A DNA stretch of 20,044 bases from a virus, in the IMG/VR virus record IMGVR_UViG_3300006802_000807, positions 1 to 20,044 of that record. One strand, written 5' to 3'. The notes below the pieces were generated by a model. That model had not been told where the DNA came from, did not search any database, and worked only from the letters and a program-made list of their open reading frames with translations. Below, in pieces: positions 1-7,589 of this stretch. Position 1 is the stretch's first letter. The number at the start of each line of letters is the position of its first letter. The position numbers were made by a program, and so were the translations under genes.

Positions 1-107
1 CACAAGAACGTAAGGTTGCCTACTGGCAGCTACACAATCTCTCAGATAGAGAACTGCAAGACATGGGTATTTCCCGTGGTCAAATCTACGAAGTCCTAAA
101 GGGCTAA
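1..107 (+). CDS. DUF1127-like small protein, C-terminal part only
   Basis: The reading frame is open from the left edge to a TAA at 105-107 and gives 34 complete codons. The visible residues include LSDRELQDMGISRGQIYEV. This matches the core pattern of the DUF1127 (YjiS-like) family, in which a 'L-x-D-x-x-L-x-D-h-G-h-x-R-x-x-I' helix pair follows an aromatic/basic N-terminal half. The N terminus lies outside the window, so full length and start are unknown. DUF1127 proteins are short, often under 80 residues, very common in Alphaproteobacteria and Gammaproteobacteria, and several are linked to phosphate, carbon or RNA-related regulation. Here the gene ends 15 bases before the packaging genes in the same direction. 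It may be a host-derived regulatory gene or a small DNA/RNA-binding phage protein. The family assignment is by eye from one short motif. Confidence 0.6.
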   Translation, partial: QERKVAYWQLHNLSDRELQDMGISRGQIYEVLKG

Positions 108-122
108 CAAGGAAGACACAAC

Positions 123-494
123 ATGGCACGTAACCTAACAGAAAATCAGCAGAAGTTTCTCGACGTATTGTTTGACGAAGCTAACGGTGACGTTGTGACT
201 GCTAAGAGGCTGGCAGGTTACAGTGATACGACAGCTACCACTGTTATCGTTGAAGCTCTTAAAGACGAGATTGCGGAGAGAACCCGTACATACTTCGCAA
301 GAATTGCACCGAAAGCAGCAGTCTCTATGGCTAATGCTCTATATGATCCTACAGAGTTAGGCATTAAAGAGAAGATGGTAGCAGCAAAAGACTTGCTTGA
401 TCGTGCTGGGCTTGGTAAAGTAGATAAGGTTGATGTCACTTCCTCCAGTGGCGGAATCTTCTACTTACCACCCAAAGAAGGTACGAATGAGTAG
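123..494 (+). CDS. Terminase small subunit candidate
   Basis: This is a 123-residue protein starting at an ATG with a good ribosome site (AAGGAAG in the preceding bases). The N-terminal half (LTENQQKFLDVLF, then TAKRLAGYS at about residues 27-35) has the helix-turn-helix look of phage small terminases, where 'A-x-x-A-G-Y-S' marks the DNA-binding turn. The middle (about 60-95) is helical and could be the oligomerisation region. The C-terminal end (VDVTSSSGGIFYLPPKEG) is extended and could contact the large subunit. Small terminases form rings that bind viral DNA at the packaging start and regulate the large subunit. Size, fold pattern and position two genes before the large terminase agree with this role. 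It overlaps the next gene by eight bases. An alternative is a general DNA-binding protein, with the following gene being the real small subunit. Confidence 0.65.
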   Translation: MARNLTENQQKFLDVLFDEANGDVVTAKRLAGYSDTTATTVIVEALKDEIAERTRTYFARIAPKAAVSMANALYDPTELGIKEKMVAAKDLLDRAGLGKVDKVDVTSSSGGIFYLPPKEGTNE

Positions 495-909
495 TTACGA
501 CTTTGACAGGGATTTAGATTTCTGGCAGCTACCAAAGCCACTCAAAGGTAAAGAAAGAGAGTGGCACGTAATAGCTAGGTCTACGCAGAAAATCCCTTTT
601 GGTTATAGAGAACACCCCGACAACTTTCATCTGTTTGAACCTGTAGTAAAAGAGCTTGAAGCATTAGAACTTGCAAAGAGGCATCTTAAACAGTATAGTT
701 ACAAAGCTGTGGCTGCGTGGCTTACTAAAGAAACAGGCAGGAGTATAACTCCTGATGGACTGAGAAAGAGGATTGAAGTTGAGCGAAGACGTAAAAGAGC
801 ATCTGCAATTAAGCGCAAGCTTGCCGCAAGGCTCCAAGAAACGCTCGACCAAATCGAGAAGCTCGAAAAGGGCAGGGTCGGGGCGTACTCAGTCAGAGAG
901 CAAGAGTGA
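487..909 (+). CDS. Recombinase-domain-like helix-turn-helix protein beside the terminase
   Basis: The 140-residue protein begins at the ATG at 487, preceded by AAGAAGG and overlapping the previous stop; an in-frame upstream ATG at 430 is buried in the previous gene and is less likely. Residues about 36-95 (IPFGYREHPDNFHLFEPV..., then YSYKAVAAWLTKETGR) resemble the DNA-binding 'Recombinase' domain found after the catalytic domain of large serine recombinases. In that domain a P-x-G-Y strand leads to a helix and then an 'IA-x-x-L-N' helix-turn-helix. No serine catalytic domain is present, so it cannot recombine DNA by itself. The C-terminal third is a basic helix (RKRIEVERRRKRASAIKRK), then a heptad-like stretch (LQETLDQIEKLEK) that may form a coiled coil. 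Position suggests a packaging-site recognition role or a second small terminase component. The domain comparison is by eye. Confidence 0.6.
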   Translation: MSSYDFDRDLDFWQLPKPLKGKEREWHVIARSTQKIPFGYREHPDNFHLFEPVVKELEALELAKRHLKQYSYKAVAAWLTKETGRSITPDGLRKRIEVERRRKRASAIKRKLAARLQETLDQIEKLEKGRVGAYSVREQE

Positions 910-2371
910 AACAGTCGCCACCCCTCAGACTGTTCCTGCACAAGTTGCTGCTCCTGAGTTTGATGTCGAGGCGGCACAGGACATTGTGTTCAAGCCAAAC
1001 CCCGGCCCTCAGACGCACTTCTTAAGTTCATCTGAACGAGAGGTGCTTTATGGTGGTGCTGCAGGTGGCGGTAAGTCTTACGCTATGTTGGCTGACCCGC
1101 TTCACGGTTTGAATGATCCTAACTTTAGTGGTCTGCTTGTACGACACACTACAGAGGAACTAAGGGAGCTTATTCAAAAGTCTCAGGAGCTATACCCTAA
1201 AGCGGTGCCGGGTATCAAGTGGTCTGAACGTAAGAGCCAATGGATTAGCCCTAAGGGCGGCAGGCTCTGGATGTCTTACCTAGATAAAGACATGGACGTT
1301 ACAAGATACCAAGGTCAGGCGTTTAACTGGATTGGCTTTGACGAACTTACTCAGTGGCCTACCCCTTATGCTTGGGATTACATGCGTTCACGTTTGCGTA
1401 GCGCACAGTCTCAAAGCTTAGGGCTTTACATGAGAGCAACTACCAACCCCGGAGGAGCAGGACATGCTTGGGTTAAGAAAATGTTCATTGACCCCGCACC
1501 TGCAGGCAAAGCTTTCTGGGCTACTAACATTGAAACAGGCGAAACAATTACGTTCCCTAAGGGACACAGCAGAGAGGGTGAGCCTCTTTTCAAGCGGAGA
1601 TTTATCCCAGCTAGTCTCTTTGATAATCCGTATCTAGCTGACACAGGTGACTACGAAGCAATGCTTCTGTCACTGCCAGAGCATCAGAGGAAGCAACTCC
1701 TTGAGGGCAACTGGGATATCAACGAAGGTGCAGCCTTTCCTGAGTTTGATAGAAAGCAGCACGTTATTGAACGTTTCGACATACCTAAGTCGTGGGTTAA
1801 GTTCAGAGCATGTGACTACGGCTACGGTTCTTACACTGGCGTCTTGTGGTTTGCTGTAGCACCAGATGAACAGCTTATTGTTTATCGTGAGATGTATGTC
1901 TCTAAAGTTACAGCTTCTGACTTGGCTGATCTTATATTGCAGGCAGAACACGAAGATGGTACAATAAGGTACGGTGTGCTTGACTCCTCTCTATGGCACA
2001 ACCGGGGCGACACGGGGCCAAGCTTGGCTGAGCAGATGAATATGAAAGGGTGCCGCTGGCGTCCGTCTGACAGATCACGTGGCTCTCGTGTCGCAGGTAA
2101 AAACGAAATACACCGCAGGCTACAGGTAGACGAGTTTACTGAAAAGCCACGGCTCGTATTTATGGATCACTGTACACATACTATTGCACAGATACCTACT
2201 ATCCCTCTAGACAAACGAAACCCTGAGGATGTAGATACAAATGCAGAAGATCACCTGTATGACGCCTTAAGATATGGCATCATGACTCGTCCTCGCAGCA
2301 GCCTATGGGACTATAATCCTGCTACTCAACGCACTGGTTTTCAAGCTAGTGACACAACGTTTGGCTATTAG
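779..2371 (+). CDS. terL: Terminase large subunit (packaging ATPase and nuclease)
   Basis: This is the packaging motor ATPase that pumps DNA through the portal and cuts the concatemer. Counting from the TTG at 779 (530 residues), the Walker A loop GAAGGGKS lies at about 93-100 and Walker B is WIGFDELTQ with the D-E pair at 188-189. A coupling motif TTNPGGAG is near 221. The C-terminal RNase H-like nuclease shows acidic residues in RACDYGYG (about D346), GVLDSS (about D402) and AEDHLYDALRY (about D491 and D495). No ATG occurs in frame before Walker A. I chose the TTG at 779 because AGAGGA lies six bases upstream. The TTG at 773 has no usable spacing, and a GTG at 986 would remove the Ser/Pro-rich lead-in and give 461 residues. 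From 779 the gene overlaps its upstream neighbour by 131 bases in another frame. Function is near certain; the start is not. Confidence 0.95.
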   Translation: MSEDVKEHLQLSASLPQGSKKRSTKSRSSKRAGSGRTQSESKSETVATPQTVPAQVAAPEFDVEAAQDIVFKPNPGPQTHFLSSSEREVLYGGAAGGGKSYAMLADPLHGLNDPNFSGLLVRHTTEELRELIQKSQELYPKAVPGIKWSERKSQWISPKGGRLWMSYLDKDMDVTRYQGQAFNWIGFDELTQWPTPYAWDYMRSRLRSAQSQSLGLYMRATTNPGGAGHAWVKKMFIDPAPAGKAFWATNIETGETITFPKGHSREGEPLFKRRFIPASLFDNPYLADTGDYEAMLLSLPEHQRKQLLEGNWDINEGAAFPEFDRKQHVIERFDIPKSWVKFRACDYGYGSYTGVLWFAVAPDEQLIVYREMYVSKVTASDLADLILQAEHEDGTIRYGVLDSSLWHNRGDTGPSLAEQMNMKGCRWRPSDRSRGSRVAGKNEIHRRLQVDEFTEKPRLVFMDHCTHTIAQIPTIPLDKRNPEDVDTNAEDHLYDALRYGIMTRPRSSLWDYNPATQRTGFQASDTTFGY

Positions 2372-2821
2372 ATGCGTATTTGCAACGTTTGTAAAATAGG
2401 AAAGCCTCTAGATTCTTATCATAATTGTAAGGTCTTTCCATTAGGTAAGACTTACACCTGCAAAGAGTGTGCAAAACAAAAGACGCTAAACTGGAATGCG
2501 GATAACTATAAAAGAAAAATAGAGACTGCAAAGAAAGAATACCAAAAAAATAAACCAGCTTATATTGCAAGAGTTGCAAAAAGAAAGGCTGCAAAATTAC
2601 AAGCTACACCAGCTTGGGCAGACCTAGAACAGATCAAGCGTATATACACAGTCTGTGCATCTATAACAGAGAGTACTGGTGTATTGCATCATGTAGACCA
2701 TATCATACCCTTGCAGGGAGAGGCAGTTTGTGGTTTACATGTTGAAAAGAATTTGGCTATCATCCCTGCTCAAATGAACCTCCAAAAGAGTAATACCTAT
2801 ACTACATGGGACACAGATTAA
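2372..2821 (+). CDS. Free-standing HNH homing-type endonuclease
   Basis: This 149-residue protein has an N-terminal zinc ribbon with cysteines at 4, 7, 30 and 33. A Lys-rich helical linker follows (about 40-78), then a C-terminal HNH nuclease motif. HHVDHIIPL (His106, His107, Asp109, His110) leads into GLHVEKNLAII and a final N-x-x-K-S-N near 136-141, the metal-binding beta-beta-alpha fold that nicks or cuts DNA. The ATG follows directly after the large terminase stop (TAGATG) and the stop overlaps the portal ATG (TAATG), so the gene fills exactly the gap between two essential genes. No Shine-Dalgarno sequence is visible before it, so translation probably depends on coupling. Codons look richer in A and T than the flanking genes (many AAA, ATA). 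This is typical of mobile phage endonucleases that invade neighbouring phages, although some HNH proteins next to terminases assist DNA packaging. Confidence 0.9.
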   Translation: MRICNVCKIGKPLDSYHNCKVFPLGKTYTCKECAKQKTLNWNADNYKRKIETAKKEYQKNKPAYIARVAKRKAAKLQATPAWADLEQIKRIYTVCASITESTGVLHHVDHIIPLQGEAVCGLHVEKNLAIIPAQMNLQKSNTYTTWDTD

Positions 2822-4923
2822 TGGCAAACAATGAAGAAATGTTTGAGACAGACGCAGTAGTAGCTGCTGAAAACAGTGAGGATAGCATCTTTGACTCTAA
2901 GAGTGATCTTGTCTCGTTTGTAGAGGATCGCTTTAGTAGAGCAGAAGATGCTAGACTTGCAGATGAAGAACGCTGGCTAAGAGCCTATAGAAACTATAGA
3001 GGTTTATATGGGCCGGATGTCAAGTTCACTGATGCGGAAAAGTCGAGGGTTTTTGTTAAAGTCACAAAGACGAAGACGCTGGCTGCTTATGGTCAAATCG
3101 TTGATGTTCTTCTTGGCAACAATAAGTTTCCTCTATCAGTAGACCCTTCTGTTCTTCCTGATGGTGTAGCTGAGTCTGTACACATTAACATTGATCCTAA
3201 AGCTGATAAGGGTGGCGTTAGAGAGCTTACTAAGTCTGAGCCTGCAAAGCCATACTTGATTGACCCGACTAAAAAGCTCGCCCCCGGTGAAACTCTGTAT
3301 GACCTGCGTAAGCGCATGGGTCCGCTTGAAGCTAAGCTTGGGCCTGTATCTGAAAAGATTGTAGAGGGTGACGGTACTGGACCTACCACTGTTACGTTCC
3401 ATCCTGCTATGGTTGCAGCTAAGAAGATGGAAAAGAAAATCCACGACCAACTTGTAGAGTCTGGTGCTTCTATCCACCTTCGTAGCATGGCATTTGAAAT
3501 GGCTCTTCTTGGCACAGGCGTCATGAAGGGTCCGTTTGCTGTAGATAAAGAGTATCCTGATTGGGATGACGAAGGTGAGTATAACCCGCTGATTAAGACT
3601 GTACCCGAATGCGGTCATGTCAGTGTGTGGAACTTCTACCCTGATCCTGAAGCCAAAGCTATGACTGAGGCTGAATACACAGTTGAGCGTCACAAGATGT
3701 CACGCACACAACTGCGTAACCTTAAGACCCGTCCTTACTTTATGGAAGACGGAATCCAGAACGCTATTGATAAAGCTCCCAACTATGTTGCTAAGTATTG
3801 GGAGCAGATCATGGAAGACAACGCAACTCAGCCTAACTCTGAAAGATGGGAAGTGCTGGAGTTCTGGGGTTATGTTGGTACAGATGTTCTAACAGACCAC
3901 GGCATTGAGCTTCCTAAAGAGTTGTCTGAACTAGACGAAGTAAACTGCAACGTCTGGGTATGTAACGGTGAAGTGCTGCGCTTTGTGCTTAACCCGTTCA
4001 AGCCTACTCGCATTCCCTACTATGCTGTTCCTTATGAGCATAACCCCTACAGCTTCTTTGGTGTAGGCATTGCAGAAAACATGGATGACACGCAGACGCT
4101 GATGAACGGCTTTATGCGTATGGCGATTGATAATGCTGCTCTTTCTGGCAACCTTATCATTGAGGTAGACGAGACTAACCTCGTCCCCGGACAAGACCTC
4201 TCTGTGTACCCCGGCAAAGTGTTCCGGCGTCAGGGCGGGGCACCGGGTCAAGCTATCTTCGGCACAAAGTTCCCCAACGTTGCTGGAGAAAACATTCAAC
4301 TGTTTGATAAAGCAAGGGTACTAGCAGATGAAAGCACTGGCTTCCCAAGTTTTGCTCATGGTCAGACAGGCGTATCTGGAGTGGGTAGGACTGCCTCTGG
4401 CATTAGTATGCTTATGTCTGCTGCTAATGGAAGTATTCGCAATGTTATCAAGAATGTAGATGACTACCTTATCCGTCCTATGGGTAAAGCTTTCTTCTCG
4501 TTTAACATGCAGTTTGACTTTCATCCTAGCATCCGTGGCGACCTTGAGATTAACGCATCTGGTACTGAAAGCTTGATGGCTAATGAAGTTCGTAGCCAGC
4601 GTCTTATGCAGTTCCTTCAGGTTGCACAGAATCCTGTGCTTGCACCCTTTGCTAAAATGGATTATATTATCCGTGAGATTGCTAAGAGCATGGACCTTGA
4701 CCCTGATAAGGTCACTAACTCTATGCAGGACGCAGCTATCCAAGCAGAGCTTCTTAAGGGCTTCCAAGCGCAGCCTGCACCTGCTGCAGCACCGGGAGTT
4801 GCTGGCCCTGAAGGCCAAGGCCCACAAGGTGTAGCTGATACGTCTGGCGGCGGCGGCTCACAGATTGGTATAGGCACTGCGCCTACTCCGGGTGAACAAG
4901 GATTTACTGGTAATGTCGCTTAA
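2821..4923 (+). CDS. Portal protein
   Basis: This 700-residue protein fits the portal, the twelve-subunit ring at one capsid vertex through which DNA enters and leaves. It follows the large terminase (with the nuclease gene between) and precedes the scaffold and capsid genes. The N-terminal region is acidic and helical (SDLVSFVEDRFSRAEDARLADEERWLRAYRNYRG), a common opening of large portals in short-tailed phages. The middle holds aromatic-rich beta segments such as GHVSVWNFYPDP and YAVPYEHNPYSFFGVG. The last 50 or so residues are Ala/Pro/Gly-rich and look disordered. The size is close to the P22-type portal. I chose the ATG at 2821, which overlaps the previous stop by one base. An in-frame ATG at 2806 would add five residues. 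Neither start has a clear ribosome site, so reinitiation after the nuclease gene is likely. Confidence 0.88.
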   Translation: MANNEEMFETDAVVAAENSEDSIFDSKSDLVSFVEDRFSRAEDARLADEERWLRAYRNYRGLYGPDVKFTDAEKSRVFVKVTKTKTLAAYGQIVDVLLGNNKFPLSVDPSVLPDGVAESVHINIDPKADKGGVRELTKSEPAKPYLIDPTKKLAPGETLYDLRKRMGPLEAKLGPVSEKIVEGDGTGPTTVTFHPAMVAAKKMEKKIHDQLVESGASIHLRSMAFEMALLGTGVMKGPFAVDKEYPDWDDEGEYNPLIKTVPECGHVSVWNFYPDPEAKAMTEAEYTVERHKMSRTQLRNLKTRPYFMEDGIQNAIDKAPNYVAKYWEQIMEDNATQPNSERWEVLEFWGYVGTDVLTDHGIELPKELSELDEVNCNVWVCNGEVLRFVLNPFKPTRIPYYAVPYEHNPYSFFGVGIAENMDDTQTLMNGFMRMAIDNAALSGNLIIEVDETNLVPGQDLSVYPGKVFRRQGGAPGQAIFGTKFPNVAGENIQLFDKARVLADESTGFPSFAHGQTGVSGVGRTASGISMLMSAANGSIRNVIKNVDDYLIRPMGKAFFSFNMQFDFHPSIRGDLEINASGTESLMANEVRSQRLMQFLQVAQNPVLAPFAKMDYIIREIAKSMDLDPDKVTNSMQDAAIQAELLKGFQAQPAPAAAPGVAGPEGQGPQGVADTSGGGGSQIGIGTAPTPGEQGFTGNVA

Positions 4924-5116
4924 GACAATCGTAAACGACAAAGAAGTATATGATGCCTTTTTGGAGGTGCTAGACGAGTACATTGCACTAGAGCATTCTT
5001 GTCTAGTATCTGCCGATAATATAGTAGACTTGCATCGTGCACAAGGGGCTGTTAACGCCTACAAGAAACTAAAGCACTTACGGGAGAAGGTTAATGGCCC
5101 TAGAAGATCAGACTGA
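4913..5116 (+). CDS. Small helical protein after the portal, unknown function
   Basis: This is a 67-residue protein that overlaps the portal end by eleven bases. I chose the ATG at 4913 because AAGGA lies about ten bases upstream; a GTG at 4892 is further inside the portal gene. The sequence is predicted helical (EVYDAFLEVLDEYIALEHSCL, then HRAQGAVNAYKKLKHLREKVN) and mildly acidic at the front, basic at the end. Short proteins of this type with a 'R-A-Q-G' turn and a following Leu/Lys helix recur beside portal genes in short-tailed phages, but no role is known to me. It overlaps the next gene by 23 bases, so the three are probably translated as a coupled unit. A chaperone or a minor head protein is possible; this is only a guess from position. 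Confidence 0.7.
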   Translation: MSLKTIVNDKEVYDAFLEVLDEYIALEHSCLVSADNIVDLHRAQGAVNAYKKLKHLREKVNGPRRSD

Positions 5117-6530
5117 GGCTGTGTTTAAGACAGGCCGTGTAGACCCTGTGTCTGGCAATGATGTACCTACTGGGGCTATGCCTGAGGAAGTACGTGATGA
5201 CATCCCCGCTCAGCTAAGCGAGGGTGAGTACGTTGTGCCTGCAGACGTAGTGCGTTACTACGGCGTTAAGTTCTTTGAAGACCTGCGCTCAGAAGCTAAG
5301 ATGGGCTGGACTGACATGGAACGTAAAGGCCGTGTAGGTGGAGAGCCTACTGGTATGGAGATCATTGAACCTGAAGACGGTCTTCCGTTTGATATCTCTG
5401 AGTTGGAAACTGCTGACGACCAGCCTGCAGGCTTTGCAGAGGGTGGCGATGTTACGTTCCCTTCCTTTGAAGAGCTTACCAACCAAGACGTATATACGTA
5501 TGTAGAGTACGCTAACGATCAAGGTCGCACACTACTAGTGCCTTTCTTTAGAGGCCAGCCTATGTCTGTAATTCCTGAGGGATATACTCCTGCAGGACAA
5601 CAAGTTGAAAAGGCTACTCAAACAGATAGAACGGGCGGTGGAGCAACCCCGTCACAACAGCAAGTTCAAGCCGCACGGCCTAAAGCTATTGACTATGCTT
5701 CTCTCTCCGTAGACCAGCTTTCCAAGATGGTAGAAGACCAAACTAAGTTTGGAATGGATGACGTTGTATCTATTGGTGCTGGACTTATTAATCCTATCTT
5801 CGGGCTTATCATTAAGGGTGCCATGATGGCACAAGCTAAACAAGTAGAGCGTGAGCTTGAAAGACGCTTAGAGGATCAGAGCTTAACTCAAGAAGATAGA
5901 GCCGCCTTGACTAACCTGCTTGATGTAACACAACAAGACAGACCCGGATTGTTCAGCCGCCTGTTAACTGCATTCAAAGGCGAAGACAAAGAAGGTATCG
6001 TTAGTGCAGAGCCTAGTGCAGTAAACGCAGCAGTTCAAGAGGCTATGGCTTCCTATACTCCAGCTACTACTAGCGTAAAGCCTGAGCCGCCTACAGCAAC
6101 ATCCATCCCTACGTATGATATTAAGACTACAACTCTCGTACCGGGAACCGGCAAAACTCTAGATGAAATCCTAGAACAACCTAAGACTACACCTGCTGCA
6201 ACTACAGCACCTAAGCCTGCTGCAACTGGCCCCGTTCATAGTGAGGCTTTCATGCAGGAAGCAAACGATGCTGCTGCTACAGCTAGACAGCTAAGAGATA
6301 ATCTTAAAAGATCGCAACAAAAAGAAGCTGCATTAGATATGGCTGTTGCAGCACCTGCTAAAACTGCAGAAGTTGTTGCTCGTGCTGAAAGCGGTTTAGC
6401 TACTCCTGCGGAGATTAAGAAGATCGAAGAGGAAGGCAAGCGCATTGAAGGCGCACTAACTGCAAGAGGCTGTGGAGCTAGTGTTGGTTTCAGTAAAGGT
6501 GGGCTTGCAAGTAAAAAGAAAAAGAAGTAA
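5094..6530 (+). CDS. Conserved-type phage protein with hydrophobic Gly-rich segment and poly-Lys tail, unknown function
   Basis: This is a 478-residue protein starting at an ATG preceded by GGAGAAGG. The first 125 residues are ordered and acidic (MPEEVRDDIPAQLSEGEYVV, then VVRYYGVKFFEDLR) and end in GFAEGG. Residues 224-246 form an uncharged stretch (VVSIGAGLINPIFGLIIKG) that could insert into a membrane or pack as a helix bundle. A charged helix follows (ERELERRLEDQ), then a Pro/Thr/Ala-rich linker and a final helical Ala/Lys/Glu region. The end reads GFSKGGLASKKKKK, repeating the G-F-x-x-G-G pattern and closing in five lysines. Its place between portal and scaffold suggests a head or ejected internal protein. 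I see no protease triad or dyad, so I do not call it a maturation protease. The function is unrecognised. Confidence 0.75.
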   Translation: MALEDQTEAVFKTGRVDPVSGNDVPTGAMPEEVRDDIPAQLSEGEYVVPADVVRYYGVKFFEDLRSEAKMGWTDMERKGRVGGEPTGMEIIEPEDGLPFDISELETADDQPAGFAEGGDVTFPSFEELTNQDVYTYVEYANDQGRTLLVPFFRGQPMSVIPEGYTPAGQQVEKATQTDRTGGGATPSQQQVQAARPKAIDYASLSVDQLSKMVEDQTKFGMDDVVSIGAGLINPIFGLIIKGAMMAQAKQVERELERRLEDQSLTQEDRAALTNLLDVTQQDRPGLFSRLLTAFKGEDKEGIVSAEPSAVNAAVQEAMASYTPATTSVKPEPPTATSIPTYDIKTTTLVPGTGKTLDEILEQPKTTPAATTAPKPAATGPVHSEAFMQEANDAAATARQLRDNLKRSQQKEAALDMAVAAPAKTAEVVARAESGLATPAEIKKIEEEGKRIEGALTARGCGASVGFSKGGLASKKKKK

Positions 6531-6594
6531 AATAGCTTCCGTAAAATAATAAGGCTACCCGGCTGTATAGCTGGCCCCAACATAAGGACTAGAT

Positions 6595-7530
6595 ATGAAT
6601 ACTGCAACTACTACAGACTCTAGAGTACACAATAGACTTCAAGCTAAGATTGCCAGAGAAGAAGCGGAGCTTAAAGCTTTGCTTGAAGGTAACGAAAGTG
6701 AAACAGACGAAGAAGAAGAACAGTCTGAAAGTGAGGAATCTGCCAGCGAAAGAGTTGAGGCAGAACCCACAGTTTCGCCAGAAGATAATACCAAACAAGA
6801 AAAGGCTACAGAAGCTGAAGCACAAGAAGAAGATGCTAAGCTGAGTGCAGAAGAACGTACTTTCAAACAACGCTATGGTGATTTACGCAAGCATCAACTT
6901 GCTAAAGAAGCAGAGTTTAAAGAAGAGCTTGGGAAGCTTAAGCTTCAGCTAGAGAAGGCTACTAAGAATGAATTGGTTCTGCCTAAGACTTCTGAAGAAG
7001 TAGAGGCTTGGGCTAAGAAGTACCCTGACGTAGCTGCTATCGTTGAAGCTATTGCAGACAAGAAAGCTTCTGAAAGAGCCAGCGATCTAGATGTGCGACT
7101 TCAAGAGATTGAGTCTATGCGTGTGCAAGCTAAGAAAGAAAAAGCAGAAGCTGAACTTCTTGGCTACCACCCTGACTTTGTAGATATTCGTGAAGACGAT
7201 GCATTCCATGAGTGGGCTGAGACACAGCCTAAGTGGGTGCAAGATGCCCTCTATGAGAACACTGATGACGCTAAGTCTGTAGCCCGTGTGATTGACTTGT
7301 ATAAAGTTGACGCTGGTATCAAGACAGCTAAGAAAACATCAAGCGATAAGTCTGCTGCTTCCTCTGTTAAGACCCGTAGTACTACTAAGCCTGAGGCAGA
7401 TCAAGCTAGTAAGTACTTGTCGGAATCGCAAGTAGCAAAGATGTCTATGAAAGAATACGAGAAGCGTCAAGAAGAAATCTTTGAAGCGCAACGTACTGGT
7501 AAGTTTATTTACGATATGAGTAAAAAGTGA
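6595..7530 (+). CDS. Capsid scaffolding protein candidate
   Basis: This is a 311-residue, highly charged protein directly before the major capsid gene. The start ATG has AAGGA nine bases ahead. Residues 15-85 are a Glu/Ser-rich acidic region, 90-125 and 165-195 are Lys/Glu/Leu-rich and look like coiled coils, and a short more compact part (about 192-240, LGYHPDFVDIREDDAFHEWAETQPKWVQDAL) follows. The C-terminal end is basic and helical (SQVAKMSMKEYEKRQEEIF), as expected for a scaffold tail that contacts the capsid protein. Scaffolds guide assembly of the procapsid and leave or are degraded before DNA filling. The call rests on composition, length and position, since scaffolds share little sequence. 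The 64-base gap before it (6531-6594) holds only a weak six-pair hairpin without a T tract. Confidence 0.8.
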   Translation: MNTATTTDSRVHNRLQAKIAREEAELKALLEGNESETDEEEEQSESEESASERVEAEPTVSPEDNTKQEKATEAEAQEEDAKLSAEERTFKQRYGDLRKHQLAKEAEFKEELGKLKLQLEKATKNELVLPKTSEEVEAWAKKYPDVAAIVEAIADKKASERASDLDVRLQEIESMRVQAKKEKAEAELLGYHPDFVDIREDDAFHEWAETQPKWVQDALYENTDDAKSVARVIDLYKVDAGIKTAKKTSSDKSAASSVKTRSTTKPEADQASKYLSESQVAKMSMKEYEKRQEEIFEAQRTGKFIYDMSKK

Positions 7531-7564
7531 TTGACAATACTCAAGTAGTAAGTAAAACTATAGT
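7531..7564 (+). promoter_or_regulatory. Candidate promoter for the capsid gene
   Basis: A perfect TTGACA lies at 7531-7536, immediately after the scaffold stop. At 16 bases spacing stands TAAAAC (7553-7558), a four-of-six match to the -10 consensus. The better-looking TATAGT at 7559-7564 is 22 bases away, which is too far for the usual sigma factor arrangement. It sits at the start of the only long non-coding stretch and ahead of the most highly expressed virion gene, which supports a promoter. The -10 choice is uncertain. Confidence 0.4.
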
Positions 7565-7566
7565 AT

Positions 7567-7582
7567 ATACACAATAGTGTAT
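7567..7582. other. Small inverted repeat just after the candidate promoter
   Basis: ATACAC at 7567-7572 and GTGTAT at 7577-7582 are perfect inverted copies with a four-base AATA spacer. It could be a protein-binding site over the transcription start or a small hairpin at the 5' end of the leader RNA. It is short and could occur by chance in this A/T-rich stretch. Confidence 0.35.
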
Positions 7583-7589
7583 GCTTATC

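Noticed and set aside
430-486. Longer N terminus for the Recombinase-like protein from the ATG at 430
   Set aside because: It would overlap the small terminase by 65 bases, and the ATG at 487 has a better ribosome site and ATGA-type overlap.
3136-3693. Long minus-strand open frame (185 residues) opposite the portal gene
   Set aside because: It lies wholly antisense to a clear gene. It has no ribosome site that I can see, and the composition is Ser/Arg/Phe-rich as expected from the complement of the portal codons.
6551-6580. Terminator between the unknown protein and the scaffold
   Set aside because: CCGGCT and AGCTGG form only six pairs including a wobble, and no T tract follows. The scaffold start has its own ribosome site, so this is more likely read-through sequence.
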